Shown here: piece by piece, positions 1 through 6,354 of the stretch | How positions within the stretch are numbered: the stretch's first letter is position 1 | How the letters are laid out: each line of letters starts with the position of its first letter | DNA from: an uncultured Acidimicrobiaceae bacterium | GTDB taxonomy: Bacteria; Actinomycetota; Acidimicrobiia; Acidimicrobiales; MedAcidi-G1 | NCBI GenBank assembly: GCA_913054115.1 | Contig: CAJXIS010000108.1 | Location: 1-7,111, forward strand | Length of the DNA stretch: 7,111 bases | Direction: 5' to 3' | Made by a program: the position numbers and the translations under genes | The notes under the pieces: generated by a model | Database searches by the model: none | The model's input: the letters and a program-made list of their open reading frames with translations, nothing else | What the model was told of the DNA's origin: nothing

Positions 1-1505
1 CCTCCCACGACCTGGTGGTCGACGACGCCGGGCTGGCGGAGCTGCGCACGCCCAGAGACGACCTGGTCGGCGAGCGGGCCGACGGCGACGACCGCTTCGT
101 GCTCGACCACGGCCCCTTCGAGCACTACGAGCGCACCCTCGCCGTAGCGCCGGCCCCCGACAGCCGACACCTCGTCACCGAGACGTTCGACTACCGGTTG
201 GCCCTGCCGGTCTGGTCCGTGCTGTTCGCCATCCCGATGCGACACGGGCTGCGCGAACGGCGAACCCCGTGGTGGGCACCCCCCGACAGGCTCGACGCCC
301 GAGCCGCCCGCGTCATGGCGCTGCTGGCATGCATCCAGATCGTCGACGGCTACCTCGGCACGGTCATCAGCCAGACCATCACCTTCGCCGCCGACGAGTT
401 CGACCGGAGCGACACCGCCCAGGGCGTGACGCTGGCCGTCATCCGGTTGGGAGTGCTGGTCGCCCTCGGCGTGATGGTGCTGGCCGACCGGAAGGGCCGT
501 CGGCGCCTGCTGCTGGCCACCGCCACGGCGGCGGTGCTCTGCACGGCGCTGGGCGCCCTCGCCCCCGGTCTCTGGTTCCTTGGCGGGTCGCAGCTGTTCG
601 CCCGTGGACTCACGACCGGCATGGGCATCCTCATCGGCGTCTACGCAGCCGAGGAACTCCCCCGAGGCGCCCGCGCCTACGGGCTGAGCGTGCTGGCGCT
701 GGCCGCCGCACTCGGTGCCGGCATGGCCGTCTGGGTGCTGCCGGTCGCCGACCTGCACGAGGCCGGCTGGCGGCTCGTCTACGTGATGCCGCTGCTGTCG
801 CTGTTCGGCCTGGCCGCCGTCGGCCGGCGCCTGCCCGAGTCGCGCCGCTTCACGGCGAACCCGGTCGATGCGGCTCCCGCCGCCGGCGAGGCAGCCGATC
901 GGAGGGGCATCGAGGGTCGGCGGCTCCTGCTGCTGGCCGCCGTGGCGTTCCTGTTCCTAGTCTTCGCCGCCCCGGCCAGCCAGTTCCAGAACGACTTCCT
1001 CAAGGACCACCGGGGATTCACCGCCTCGGGCATCACGCTCTACACGGTCCTCACCACGACCCCGGCCGGCATCGGCATCTTCATGGCCGGACGGCTGGCC
1101 GACACCCGTGGCCGACGGGGCGTGGCCTCGATCGGCATGCTCGGCGGCACGGCGTTCCTGGTCGCCAGCTACTACGCCACCGGGGGCCTGATGTGGGGCG
1201 CCCACCTGGTCGGCGTCGTGGTCGGCTCGCTGACCGTGGCCCTGGGCGTCTACGGCCCCGAGTTGTTCTCGACCCGCCACCGGGCACGGGCCAACGGCCT
1301 CATCGTCACCCTGGGCGTGACGGGCAGCGCCTTCGGCCTGCTGCTGGTCGGGTTCCTGAGCGACCACTTCGACAACTACGGCCACGCCTTCGCCATCGCC
1401 GCGATCGGCCCGCTGCTGGCCGCCGGGCTGGTGCTCTGGCGCTTCCCCGAAACGGCAAGGGTCGAGCTCGAGGACCTCAACCCCGGCGACGCCCGGATCG
1501 ACTGA
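1..1505 (+). CDS. MFS transporter with N-terminal soluble extension, 5'-partial
   Basis: Secondary transporter of the major facilitator superfamily in the cytoplasmic membrane; substrate unknown. The frame is open to the left edge (first full codon at position 3), so the true start lies outside. Numbering from the GTG at 15: residues 1-90 are soluble, and hydrophobic helices run from about 97 to 475. The MFS loop motif appears twice, at 152-165 (LADRKGRR) and 359-369 (GRLADTRGRR), as expected for two six-helix halves. PESRRF (274-279), PELFSTRHRARANG (415-428) and FPET (477-480) resemble the sugar/organic-acid porter branch. The segment at 26-82 reads as beta strands plus a terminal helix and resembles the C-terminal end of an SRPBCC-type ligand-binding fold; that resemblance is inference. 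An internal ATG at 315 would remove this part, but GC3 codon use continues upstream, so I reject it. It converges with the next gene across 16 bp. Confidence 0.88.
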   Translation, partial: SHDLVVDDAGLAELRTPRDDLVGERADGDDRFVLDHGPFEHYERTLAVAPAPDSRHLVTETFDYRLALPVWSVLFAIPMRHGLRERRTPWWAPPDRLDARAARVMALLACIQIVDGYLGTVISQTITFAADEFDRSDTAQGVTLAVIRLGVLVALGVMVLADRKGRRRLLLATATAAVLCTALGALAPGLWFLGGSQLFARGLTTGMGILIGVYAAEELPRGARAYGLSVLALAAALGAGMAVWVLPVADLHEAGWRLVYVMPLLSLFGLAAVGRRLPESRRFTANPVDAAPAAGEAADRRGIEGRRLLLLAAVAFLFLVFAAPASQFQNDFLKDHRGFTASGITLYTVLTTTPAGIGIFMAGRLADTRGRRGVASIGMLGGTAFLVASYYATGGLMWGAHLVGVVVGSLTVALGVYGPELFSTRHRARANGLIVTLGVTGSAFGLLLVGFLSDHFDNYGHAFAIAAIGPLLAAGLVLWRFPETARVELEDLNPGDARID

Positions 1506-1521
1506 GGCGTCGGAACCCCAC

Positions 1522-2082
1522 CTACAGCCGCGCCAGCCAGGCCTCGACGGCGTCTGCGATGGCCTCGTCGGCGCCCTTCAGGTCATGGCGCTTCCCGGGG
1601 AGCCACACCGTCGTGACCGGGCCGGCGATCGACGGCAGGTGCTCGGCGAACTCGGCGGGTGAGCCGAACGGATCGCGGTCGCCCGACACGAACAGGCACG
1701 GCACGTCGATCGCCGAAAAGTGGTCGACCCGCAACCTCTCCGGCTTGTCCGGCGGGTGCAGCGGGTAGCAGATGAGCACCAGGCCGGCGGCCGGCATCCC
1801 CTCGGCGACCGCCATCGAGCACATGCGTCCGCCCATCGACCGGCCCCCGAGCACCAGCCCTGCAGGATCGACGCCGGCCCCCTCGGCGAAGGCCGGCACG
1901 TCCTCGACCAGCGCTGCCAGCAACTTGGGCGCACGGTCCGGGAACCTGCGGCCCTCCCGCCGGTAGGCGAAGTCGTAGCGGCCGACCGGCAGCGGGGCCA
2001 GGCGCTCCTCGAGCAGCACGAGGCTGGAGTGGCTCGAGTCCGAGCCGGCGCCGTGCGTCAGGAACAGGCCGGAGACGGGCAT
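1522..2082 (-). CDS. KANL3/TEX30-like alpha/beta hydrolase
   Basis: Small (186 aa) predicted cytoplasmic serine hydrolase; substrate unknown. The N-terminal GLFLTHGAG (5-13) is the first strand and oxyanion-loop region. The nucleophile elbow is GGRSMGG (79-85) with Ser82. The acid is probably Asp135 or Asp137 in SGDRDPFG (133-140), and the catalytic His is His166 in GKRHDL (163-168). The CYPLHPPDKPERLR segment (105-118) is typical of the KANL3/TEX30 branch (dienelactone-hydrolase-like). The ATG at 2082 fits the fold start exactly and has TACCCT 6 nt upstream; the frame stays open further upstream but loses sense. No signal peptide is visible. It is divergent from the desaturase gene, with 76 bp between starts, and convergent with the transporter. 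The family call is firm; whether it acts on esters or another substrate cannot be read from the sequence. Confidence 0.9.
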   Translation of the reverse strand: MPVSGLFLTHGAGSDSSHSSLVLLEERLAPLPVGRYDFAYRREGRRFPDRAPKLLAALVEDVPAFAEGAGVDPAGLVLGGRSMGGRMCSMAVAEGMPAAGLVLICYPLHPPDKPERLRVDHFSAIDVPCLFVSGDRDPFGSPAEFAEHLPSIAGPVTTVWLPGKRHDLKGADEAIADAVEAWLARL

Positions 2083-2088
2083 GCGGCG

Positions 2089-2094
2089 AGGGTA
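2089..2094 (-). promoter_or_regulatory. -10 box of the alpha/beta hydrolase gene
   Basis: TACCCT on the minus strand, separated from the ATG at 2082 by 6 nt (CGCCGC). There is no Shine-Dalgarno sequence between them, which fits transcription starting at or very near the A of the start codon. I see no convincing -35 hexamer. Confidence 0.5.
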
Positions 2095-2146
2095 GGCCGG
2101 AGCGGCCTTTCTGCGGCCCACGGAGGCCCCGCGAACACCAGTTGGG

Positions 2147-2152
2147 TAGCCT
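2147..2152 (+). promoter_or_regulatory. -10 box of the fatty acid desaturase gene
   Basis: TAGCCT followed by 6 nt (GCCAAC) and then the ATG at 2159. The same arrangement occurs upstream of the divergent hydrolase. No ribosome binding site precedes the ATG, so a leaderless mRNA is likely. Confidence 0.5.
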
Positions 2153-2158
2153 GCCAAC

Positions 2159-3163
2159 ATGGCCGATCCCGACCGGCACGACGAGCTCGTCGCCACCATG
2201 ACCGGCGGCATGGCCCCCGCACCGCCGCCGTTCGCCGGCAGCGACCGCCTCCACCCCGACGGTCGCCCCAGGGGCGACTTCCGGGACGAGTTGCGCCGCG
2301 TCCCCGTGGCCCGCAACGTGCTCACGGTGCTGGGCGCCATCGCCACCCCGGCGCTGGTCGTGTGGGCCGCCGTTGCGCTCGCCCACCCCGTCGCATGGGT
2401 GGCCGCCTTCCCGGCCATGGCGCTGGCCCAGAACCGGCTGTTCATCCTCCACCACGAGGCCGCCCACCGGGTGCTGTTCCCGAACCGACGCATCAACGAC
2501 GCCATCGGGATCACGGTCATCGGCTGGCTGACCTTCGGCACCGGCAGCCACGGCTACCGGCTCGGCCACATCAGCCACCACCGCGACGAGTTCGGCCCCA
2601 AGGAGCCCGACTTCCTCCTCTACAGCCTCTACCCGATCACCGGAGCATCGATGCGACGCAAGATGACCCGCGACGCCACCGGCGTGTCGGCCTTCCGGAT
2701 CGTGCGGCCCCGGTTCCAGCGCCTGGGCGAGGTCCGCCACCGGCGCCTCACCTACCGGTTCCTGCTCGGGCAGGCGCTCATCGCCGCCGTCTTCGCCATG
2801 GCCGGCCACCCGTGGCTGTACCCGCTGCTGTGGGTGCTGCCGTGGGCGTTCGTGTACCAGGTCCTCAACCGGCTGCGTGCAATCGCCGAGCACGGCGGCA
2901 TGACCCGCTCCGACGACCGGCGACGCACCAGCCGCCACGTCCGCCAGACCCTGCTCTCCCGGCTGCTGATCGTGCCATGCAACGTCGGCTACCACCTGGC
3001 CCACCACGTCGACATGACCGTGCCGATGTGGAACCTGCCCCGCCTGCACACCGCCCTCGTCGACGACGGCTATGTGGGCGACCTCGAGTGGCCGAACTAC
3101 CGGGCGCTCTGGCGGGCCCAGCGCTCCCGCCCGGCAGAGCCCGCGGAGGCCGCCGCCGCCTGA
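2159..3163 (+). CDS. Membrane fatty acid desaturase
   Basis: Di-iron integral membrane desaturase (334 aa) that would introduce a double bond into an acyl or related lipid chain using O2 and an electron donor. Histidine ligands are clear: HHEAAH (98-103), HISHH (137-141), His245 in RAIAEHGG, and HLAHH (279-283). This order and the IAEHG element match the FA_desaturase superfamily, nearest to the branch that includes sphingolipid delta-4 and rhizobitoxine-type desaturases. Hydrophobic spans lie at about 52-73, 76-97, 109-125 and a long pair at 199-235, leaving the His boxes on the cytoplasmic side. Residues 1-45 are a polar, proline-rich tail, and the C-terminus ends in an Ala/Glu-rich tail. 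The mgtC-like gene starts 27 bp downstream on the same strand and could be partly co-transcribed. No ferredoxin or reductase gene is nearby. Regiospecificity and exact lipid substrate are unknown. Confidence 0.92.
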   Translation: MADPDRHDELVATMTGGMAPAPPPFAGSDRLHPDGRPRGDFRDELRRVPVARNVLTVLGAIATPALVVWAAVALAHPVAWVAAFPAMALAQNRLFILHHEAAHRVLFPNRRINDAIGITVIGWLTFGTGSHGYRLGHISHHRDEFGPKEPDFLLYSLYPITGASMRRKMTRDATGVSAFRIVRPRFQRLGEVRHRRLTYRFLLGQALIAAVFAMAGHPWLYPLLWVLPWAFVYQVLNRLRAIAEHGGMTRSDDRRRTSRHVRQTLLSRLLIVPCNVGYHLAHHVDMTVPMWNLPRLHTALVDDGYVGDLEWPNYRALWRAQRSRPAEPAEAAAA

Positions 3164-3178
3164 GCGGCAGTACCGGCG

Positions 3179-3184
3179 TACGCT
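3179..3184 (+). promoter_or_regulatory. -10 box of the mgtC-family gene
   Basis: TACGCT followed by 6 nt (CCGCTG) and then the ATG at 3191, with no Shine-Dalgarno sequence. Spacing equals that of the desaturase and hydrolase promoters. It suggests the mgtC-like gene has its own leaderless promoter despite the short gap after the desaturase. Confidence 0.5.
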
Positions 3185-3190
3185 CCGCTG

Positions 3191-3811
3191 ATGGAGGACG
3201 AACTGGTCAAGATGTTCCTGGCGGTGGCGCTGGGCGGCATCATCGGCTTCGAGCGCGAACTGCGCGAGAAGGCGGCGGGCATCCGCACGATCATCCTCAT
3301 CACGCTGGCCTCCACGCTGTTCACCCTCACCTCGATCGAGATCGCCGGCGACGGCGACCCGGGCCGGGTGGCCGCACAGATCGTCACCGGAGTGGGCTTC
3401 CTCGGCGGTGGCGTGATCCTCAAGGAGCGGGGCAGCATCGTCGGCATCACCACCGCCGCCACCATCTGGATGGCGGCCGCCGTCGGGGTCGCCGTCGGGA
3501 TCGGCGAATACGCCGTCGCCACCGCGACCACCATCGTCGCCTTCGTGGTGCTGCTGGCCCTCCCGATGCTCGAACGGCGCATCGCGACGCTCTCCTCGCA
3601 GCGCTACCAGATCACCTGCTCGGGTGAAGGCAGCCGCCGCGACGAGGTGAACACGCTGTTCATCGACTCCGGCCTGAAGGTCCGCCGGATCATCCAGACC
3701 AAGTCCGACCGGCGGTCGAGGATCGACGTCGATGCCAGCGGACGACCCCAGTCCCACCAGGCGGCCCGACTGGCGTTGTTCGAAACCGACTTCGTCGAGG
3801 ACTTCCGCTAG
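3191..3811 (+). CDS. MgtC/SapB family membrane protein
   Basis: Inner-membrane protein (206 aa) of the MgtC/SapB family. Members are linked to growth in low Mg2+, acid tolerance and intracellular survival, and MgtC of Salmonella modulates F-type ATP synthase; the role here is unknown. Signature elements are GGIIGFERE (15-23) and AGIRT (29-33). They are followed by DPGRVAAQIVTGVGFLGGGVILKE (56-79, family-defining in its GVGFLGGG core) and GITTAATIWMAAAVGVAVG (85-103). About four hydrophobic helices occupy residues 5-145, followed by a soluble C-terminal region of about 60 residues (148-206). That region looks like the small ACT-like domain of longer MgtC proteins, although this one appears shorter than Salmonella MgtC. 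The ATG at 3191 has a -10 hexamer 6 nt upstream. It converges with the zinc-ribbon gene across 22 bp, with no terminator hairpin seen there. Confidence 0.93.
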   Translation: MEDELVKMFLAVALGGIIGFERELREKAAGIRTIILITLASTLFTLTSIEIAGDGDPGRVAAQIVTGVGFLGGGVILKERGSIVGITTAATIWMAAAVGVAVGIGEYAVATATTIVAFVVLLALPMLERRIATLSSQRYQITCSGEGSRRDEVNTLFIDSGLKVRRIIQTKSDRRSRIDVDASGRPQSHQAARLALFETDFVEDFR

Positions 3812-3833
3812 TCCCGGGCACTGCCGAACACGA

Positions 3834-4622
3834 TTAGACCAAGCGCCGCAGCGCCTCGGTGAGGGTCGTGGCGGCGGCGGTCAACTCGTCCTCCGGCGTG
3901 TCGCCGGCGGCCAGCAGGTCGACCAGGTCGGCCGAACGTTCGCCGAGGGCGTCCCAGAGCTTCGGGTCGATGCCGAAGGGCGGCCGATGGCCGGTGAACA
4001 CCGGGGCCAGCTCGACCAGCTTCGACACCCCGACATCGTCGCGGGGGTTCTTGCGCAGCCGGTCGCAGGCCACGAAGACCTCGGTCATCATGCGGTTGCC
4101 GGCGAGGCCGTCGAGCTCGGGACGGTCGTCGGAGCCCGACTCGAAGGCATCGATGGCGGTCTCGACCGCATCCTCGTCGCTGGCCAGGACCACCAGGTCG
4201 CCGACCTCGTCGAACTCGTGGGCGATCCCGAGCCGGGCCAGCAGTTCCGAGAACGCGGTCTGCTCGTCGTCGGCCCAGTCGGTCAGCTCGTAGGCCAGCT
4301 TCTCGGCGTCGGGGTCGAGGGCGGGTCCGCCGGTCGACTCGGCGACGGTGAGGAGTTCGTCGACCACCACCTCGTCGGCCGCCCGCACGACCAGGGTGGC
4401 TCCCTGCCAGGCGTGGGCGATGCCGTCGTCGGTCAACAGCTGGTCGAGGATCCGTCGGGCCTCACCGGCCCACTCGTGGAGCTCGTAGGCCAACTGGTCC
4501 TCGTCGGACGTCCCGACGGCTCCGGCGTCGAGTGGCGCCTCGTCGATCAGCGCCACCCCGCATTCGAGGCAGTCGGAGACGTTCGGGGCGTACTCGATCC
4601 CACACTGGAAGCACCATGACAT
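3834..4622 (-). CDS. Zinc-ribbon protein with internal duplication
   Basis: Predicted cytoplasmic acidic protein of 262 aa; function unknown. A zinc ribbon at the extreme N-terminus has Cys4, Cys7, Cys18 and Cys21 (two CxxC knuckles). Two homologous segments follow, at about 43-95 and 108-161. Each begins LAYEL..W, continues with an LL...GIAH turn, then a hydrophobic strand (TLVVRA / DLVVLA) and a closing amphipathic helix. The layout recalls small alpha/beta DUF2007-like modules, but that is inference. Residues 175-262 form a separate helical, Asp/Glu/Leu-rich tail. I chose the ATG at 4622 because it places the ribbon at the N-terminus; alternatives in frame are ATG 4631 and GTG 4658. Upstream, AGGA lies 8 nt from this ATG, and CAGGAT (7 nt) could be a weak -10. 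The gene is divergent from glpX. Confidence 0.82.
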   Translation of the reverse strand: MSWCFQCGIEYAPNVSDCLECGVALIDEAPLDAGAVGTSDEDQLAYELHEWAGEARRILDQLLTDDGIAHAWQGATLVVRAADEVVVDELLTVAESTGGPALDPDAEKLAYELTDWADDEQTAFSELLARLGIAHEFDEVGDLVVLASDEDAVETAIDAFESGSDDRPELDGLAGNRMMTEVFVACDRLRKNPRDDVGVSKLVELAPVFTGHRPPFGIDPKLWDALGERSADLVDLLAAGDTPEDELTAAATTLTEALRRLV

Positions 4623-4709
4623 GGGCGACATCCTGACAGCCCGGCGGTCCGCTCCCACGCCATTCGGCCGGAAGATCGACGGGGTCGCGCCGACCCTGTC
4701 CGGCAGGAG

Positions 4710-4715
4710 TAGCGT
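4710..4715 (+). promoter_or_regulatory. -10 box of glpX
   Basis: TAGCGT followed by 8 nt and then the GTG at 4724. An AGGAG sits at 4705-4709, but it is 14 nt from the start codon and overlaps the region upstream of the -10, so it is unlikely to serve as a ribosome binding site. It lies in the roughly 100-bp divergent region shared with the zinc-ribbon gene. Confidence 0.45.
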
Positions 4716-4723
4716 CGTCGCCC

Positions 4724-5725
4724 GTGAACGCCAACGACCCGAACGCCGAAGCCCCCGACCGGAACCTGGCCCTCGACCTGGTCCGGGTGACCGAGTCCGC
4801 CGCCCTTGCAGCCTCCCGCTGGATGGGCCGTGGCGACAAGGAGGGCGCCGACAGAGCCGCCGTCGAGGCCATGCGCCAGATGCTGCGCACGATCAGCATG
4901 GACGGCACGGTGATCATCGGCGAGGGCGAGAAGGACGAGGCGCCGATGCTCTACAACGGTGAGCGGGTCGGCGACGGCACGCCTCCCGGCGCCGACATCG
5001 CCGTCGATCCCATCGACGGCACCACGCTGACCGCCCTCGGCCGCGGCAACGCCCTGGCGGTGATCGCAGTGAGCGACCAGGGCACCATGTTCGACCCGGG
5101 CCCGTGCGTCTACATGGAGAAGATCGCCGTCGGCCCCGAGTGCGCCGACGTCATCGACATCACCCTGTCGCCGACCGAGAACCTCCAACGGGTGGCCGAG
5201 GCCAAGGGGGAGTCGGTGCGCGACGTCACCGCCGTCATCCTCGACCGCGACCGCCACAGCGACCTCATCGCCGAGGTGCGTGCCGCCGGTGCCCGCATCC
5301 GCCTCATCCCCGACGGCGACGTGGCCGGCGCCATCTCGGTCGCCTGGCCCGACTCCGGTGCCGACATCCTGTTCGGCATCGGCGGCACCCCCGAGGGCGT
5401 GATCGCCGCCGCTGCGCTCAAGTGCATGGGCGGCGTGCTCACCGGCCGCCTGTGGCCCCGCAACGACGCCGAGCGCAACACCGCCATCGAGTTGGGTTAC
5501 GACCTCGACGCCGTGCTCATGACCGACGACCTGGTGGCCGGCGACAACTGCTTCTTCGCCGCCACGGGCATCACCGACGGCGACCTCGTGAAGGGCGTCC
5601 ACTACACCCGCGGCCAGGCCCACACCCAGTCGCTGGTCATGCGGTCGAAGTCGGGCACCGTCCGCTTCGTCGAGGCCCACCACAAGCTCGAAAAGCTCGA
5701 GCGCTTCTCCGTCATCGACTACTGA
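4724..5725 (+). CDS. glpX: Class II fructose-1,6-bisphosphatase
   Basis: Hydrolyses fructose 1,6-bisphosphate to fructose 6-phosphate and phosphate in the cytoplasm, the committed step of gluconeogenesis; in some bacteria GlpX also acts on sedoheptulose 1,7-bisphosphate. The 333-aa length is typical. Metal and phosphate residues of the Li+-sensitive phosphatase fold are visible: Asp38 in MGRGDK, GEGEKDEAPML (66-76), DIAVDPIDGTTL (91-102) with Asp95 and Asp98, and GGTPEG (220-225) with Glu224. These correspond to the catalytic and metal ligands known from E. coli GlpX. The substrate-side segment YMEKIAVGP follows the DPIDGTT motif as usual. The GTG start is supported by a -10 hexamer just upstream and by family length. 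No glycerol-utilisation genes are adjacent, so it stands alone as in many actinobacteria. No anomalies are seen. Confidence 0.97.
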   Translation: MNANDPNAEAPDRNLALDLVRVTESAALAASRWMGRGDKEGADRAAVEAMRQMLRTISMDGTVIIGEGEKDEAPMLYNGERVGDGTPPGADIAVDPIDGTTLTALGRGNALAVIAVSDQGTMFDPGPCVYMEKIAVGPECADVIDITLSPTENLQRVAEAKGESVRDVTAVILDRDRHSDLIAEVRAAGARIRLIPDGDVAGAISVAWPDSGADILFGIGGTPEGVIAAAALKCMGGVLTGRLWPRNDAERNTAIELGYDLDAVLMTDDLVAGDNCFFAATGITDGDLVKGVHYTRGQAHTQSLVMRSKSGTVRFVEAHHKLEKLERFSVIDY

Positions 5726-5736
5726 GCCGGCGGTAT

Positions 5737-5763
5737 GAAAGTCCAACCCGATACGGGTCGGAC
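5737..5763 (-). terminator. Intrinsic terminator-like hairpin for the XRE gene
   Basis: In the gap between convergent glpX and the XRE gene. Read on the minus strand, GTCCGACCCG (5763-5754), loop TAT, and CGGGTTGGAC (5750-5741) pair along all 10 positions with one G-U wobble, then TTTC follows. On the plus strand the same stem has one A-C mismatch and no T tract. It is therefore best for the minus-strand transcript, though it may also slow polymerase leaving glpX. The T tract is short. Confidence 0.6.
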
Positions 5764-5770
5764 CGTCCAG

Positions 5771-6295
5771 TCAAGCCTCCAGGAGTTGCTCCGGTCCGAG
5801 CGCTTCATCGATGAGGTGCTGCCAGGCAGTGCGCAGCTCACGGGGGAGGACGAGATCGGGCCACGCGTCGCACAGAAGCACCTCATCGACGATGCCCGAG
5901 ATGTCGTGGGGGGAACCCTCGCGAAGGACGATCTCGTAGGCCCGCAGTCTCTGGGACCGGTCCGACAGGTCGAACGTCCTCGGTGGTCCACTCCACCACA
6001 GATGCGTCTCAGCCCGGAATCGACGGAGGGCGCAGAGTGCGGGGAGCCGCCACAGGCGCGTCGGGACCGCGTAGGGACGGTGACCCGGGGTCCAACGCCA
6101 TTCCGGCGGTGGGTCGATCCGCCAAATTGCGCCGGCGGCCGTGAGCAGGGTTTCTGCGGTCGAGATGAGGGGCTCCCGCCGGCCCGCCTCGTAGGTGGCG
6201 ATGTTCGGACGGGCGATGCCGCTGCGCGTGGCGAGTTCGGCCTGGGTGAGCCCGGCCGCATGACGGGACGACTTCAGAACTTCAGCGAACCACAT
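5771..6295 (-). CDS. XRE-family helix-turn-helix transcriptional regulator
   Basis: Predicted DNA-binding regulator of 174 aa. A Cro/C1-type helix-turn-helix occupies about residues 3-56 (LKSSRHAAGLTQAELA, then the recognition helix around GIARPNIATYEAGRREP). The C-terminal part (about 75-174) is Trp- and Arg-rich. It contains FDLSDRSQRLRAYEIVLREG and ends DLVLPRELRTAWQHLID, a pattern I associate with actinobacterial XRE proteins of antitoxin-like character; no named domain can be assigned. The ATG at 6295 is fixed by the HTH position, by TACGAT 7 nt upstream, and by a perfect inverted repeat that ends in the start codon, pointing to negative autoregulation. About one fifth of its codons end in A or T (for example GAA, CGT, GAT), clearly more than its neighbours, which hints at horizontal acquisition. 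No toxin-like gene is adjacent. Confidence 0.88.
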   Translation of the reverse strand: MWFAEVLKSSRHAAGLTQAELATRSGIARPNIATYEAGRREPLISTAETLLTAAGAIWRIDPPPEWRWTPGHRPYAVPTRLWRLPALCALRRFRAETHLWWSGPPRTFDLSDRSQRLRAYEIVLREGSPHDISGIVDEVLLCDAWPDLVLPRELRTAWQHLIDEALGPEQLLEA

Positions 6296-6323
6296 CAAAT
6301 GTATCGTAGTCGATACATTTGAT
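6294..6323. promoter_or_regulatory. Perfect 13-bp inverted repeat, probable operator of the XRE gene
   Basis: Arms ATCAAATGTATCG (6294-6306) and CGATACATTTGAT (6311-6323) are exact reverse complements around a 4-bp spacer, TAGT. The element is AT-rich against a GC-rich background. It contains the XRE gene's -10 box and predicted transcription start, and its left end covers two bases of the start codon. A dimeric HTH protein bound here would block its own promoter. No second full copy occurs in the window. Confidence 0.82.
6303..6308 (-). promoter_or_regulatory. -10 box of the XRE gene
   Basis: TACGAT on the minus strand, 7 nt (ACATTTG) before the ATG at 6295, lying inside the inverted repeat. 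No Shine-Dalgarno sequence is present, so the mRNA is probably leaderless. The overlap with the palindrome is the main reason to expect repression by the encoded regulator. Confidence 0.55.
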
Positions 6324-6354
6324 CTTCCACTGTCGAACTCCCCCGGTCTGAGCC

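Noticed and set aside
2094..2108. Short inverted repeat AGGCCG-GAG-CGGCCT between the divergent hydrolase and desaturase genes
   Set aside because: Six-bp GC-only arms are common by chance in this composition, and no gene ends here for it to terminate; an operator role cannot be supported.
3164..3190. Desaturase and mgtC-like gene as a functional membrane-stress pair
   Set aside because: Only the 27-bp tandem spacing supports it; the second gene has its own -10 box, and no known pathway links the two families.
1720..3627. 635-residue open frame on the plus strand
   Set aside because: It is out of frame with the desaturase and antisense to the hydrolase, and its translation is Arg/Pro/His-rich with no motif.
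1583..3757. 724-residue open frame on the minus strand
   Set aside because: It runs antisense through the desaturase and mgtC-like genes, both with clear family motifs; its translation is low-complexity Gly/Asp/His/Val-rich, as typical of antisense frames in GC-rich genes.
4623..4658. Longer N-terminus for the zinc-ribbon protein from GTG 4658 or ATG 4631
   Set aside because: The extra residues carry no motif, there is no better start signal, and the ribbon sits naturally at the N-terminus from ATG 4622; ATG 4631 cannot be fully excluded.
4547..5746. 399-residue open frame on the minus strand
   Set aside because: It is antisense to glpX, whose catalytic motifs are unambiguous; the translation is a Val/Gly/Asp/His-rich shadow.
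5735..6322. 195-residue open frame on the plus strand opposite the XRE gene
   Set aside because: The HTH motif, promoter, operator and terminator all support the minus strand; the plus frame has no recognisable motif.
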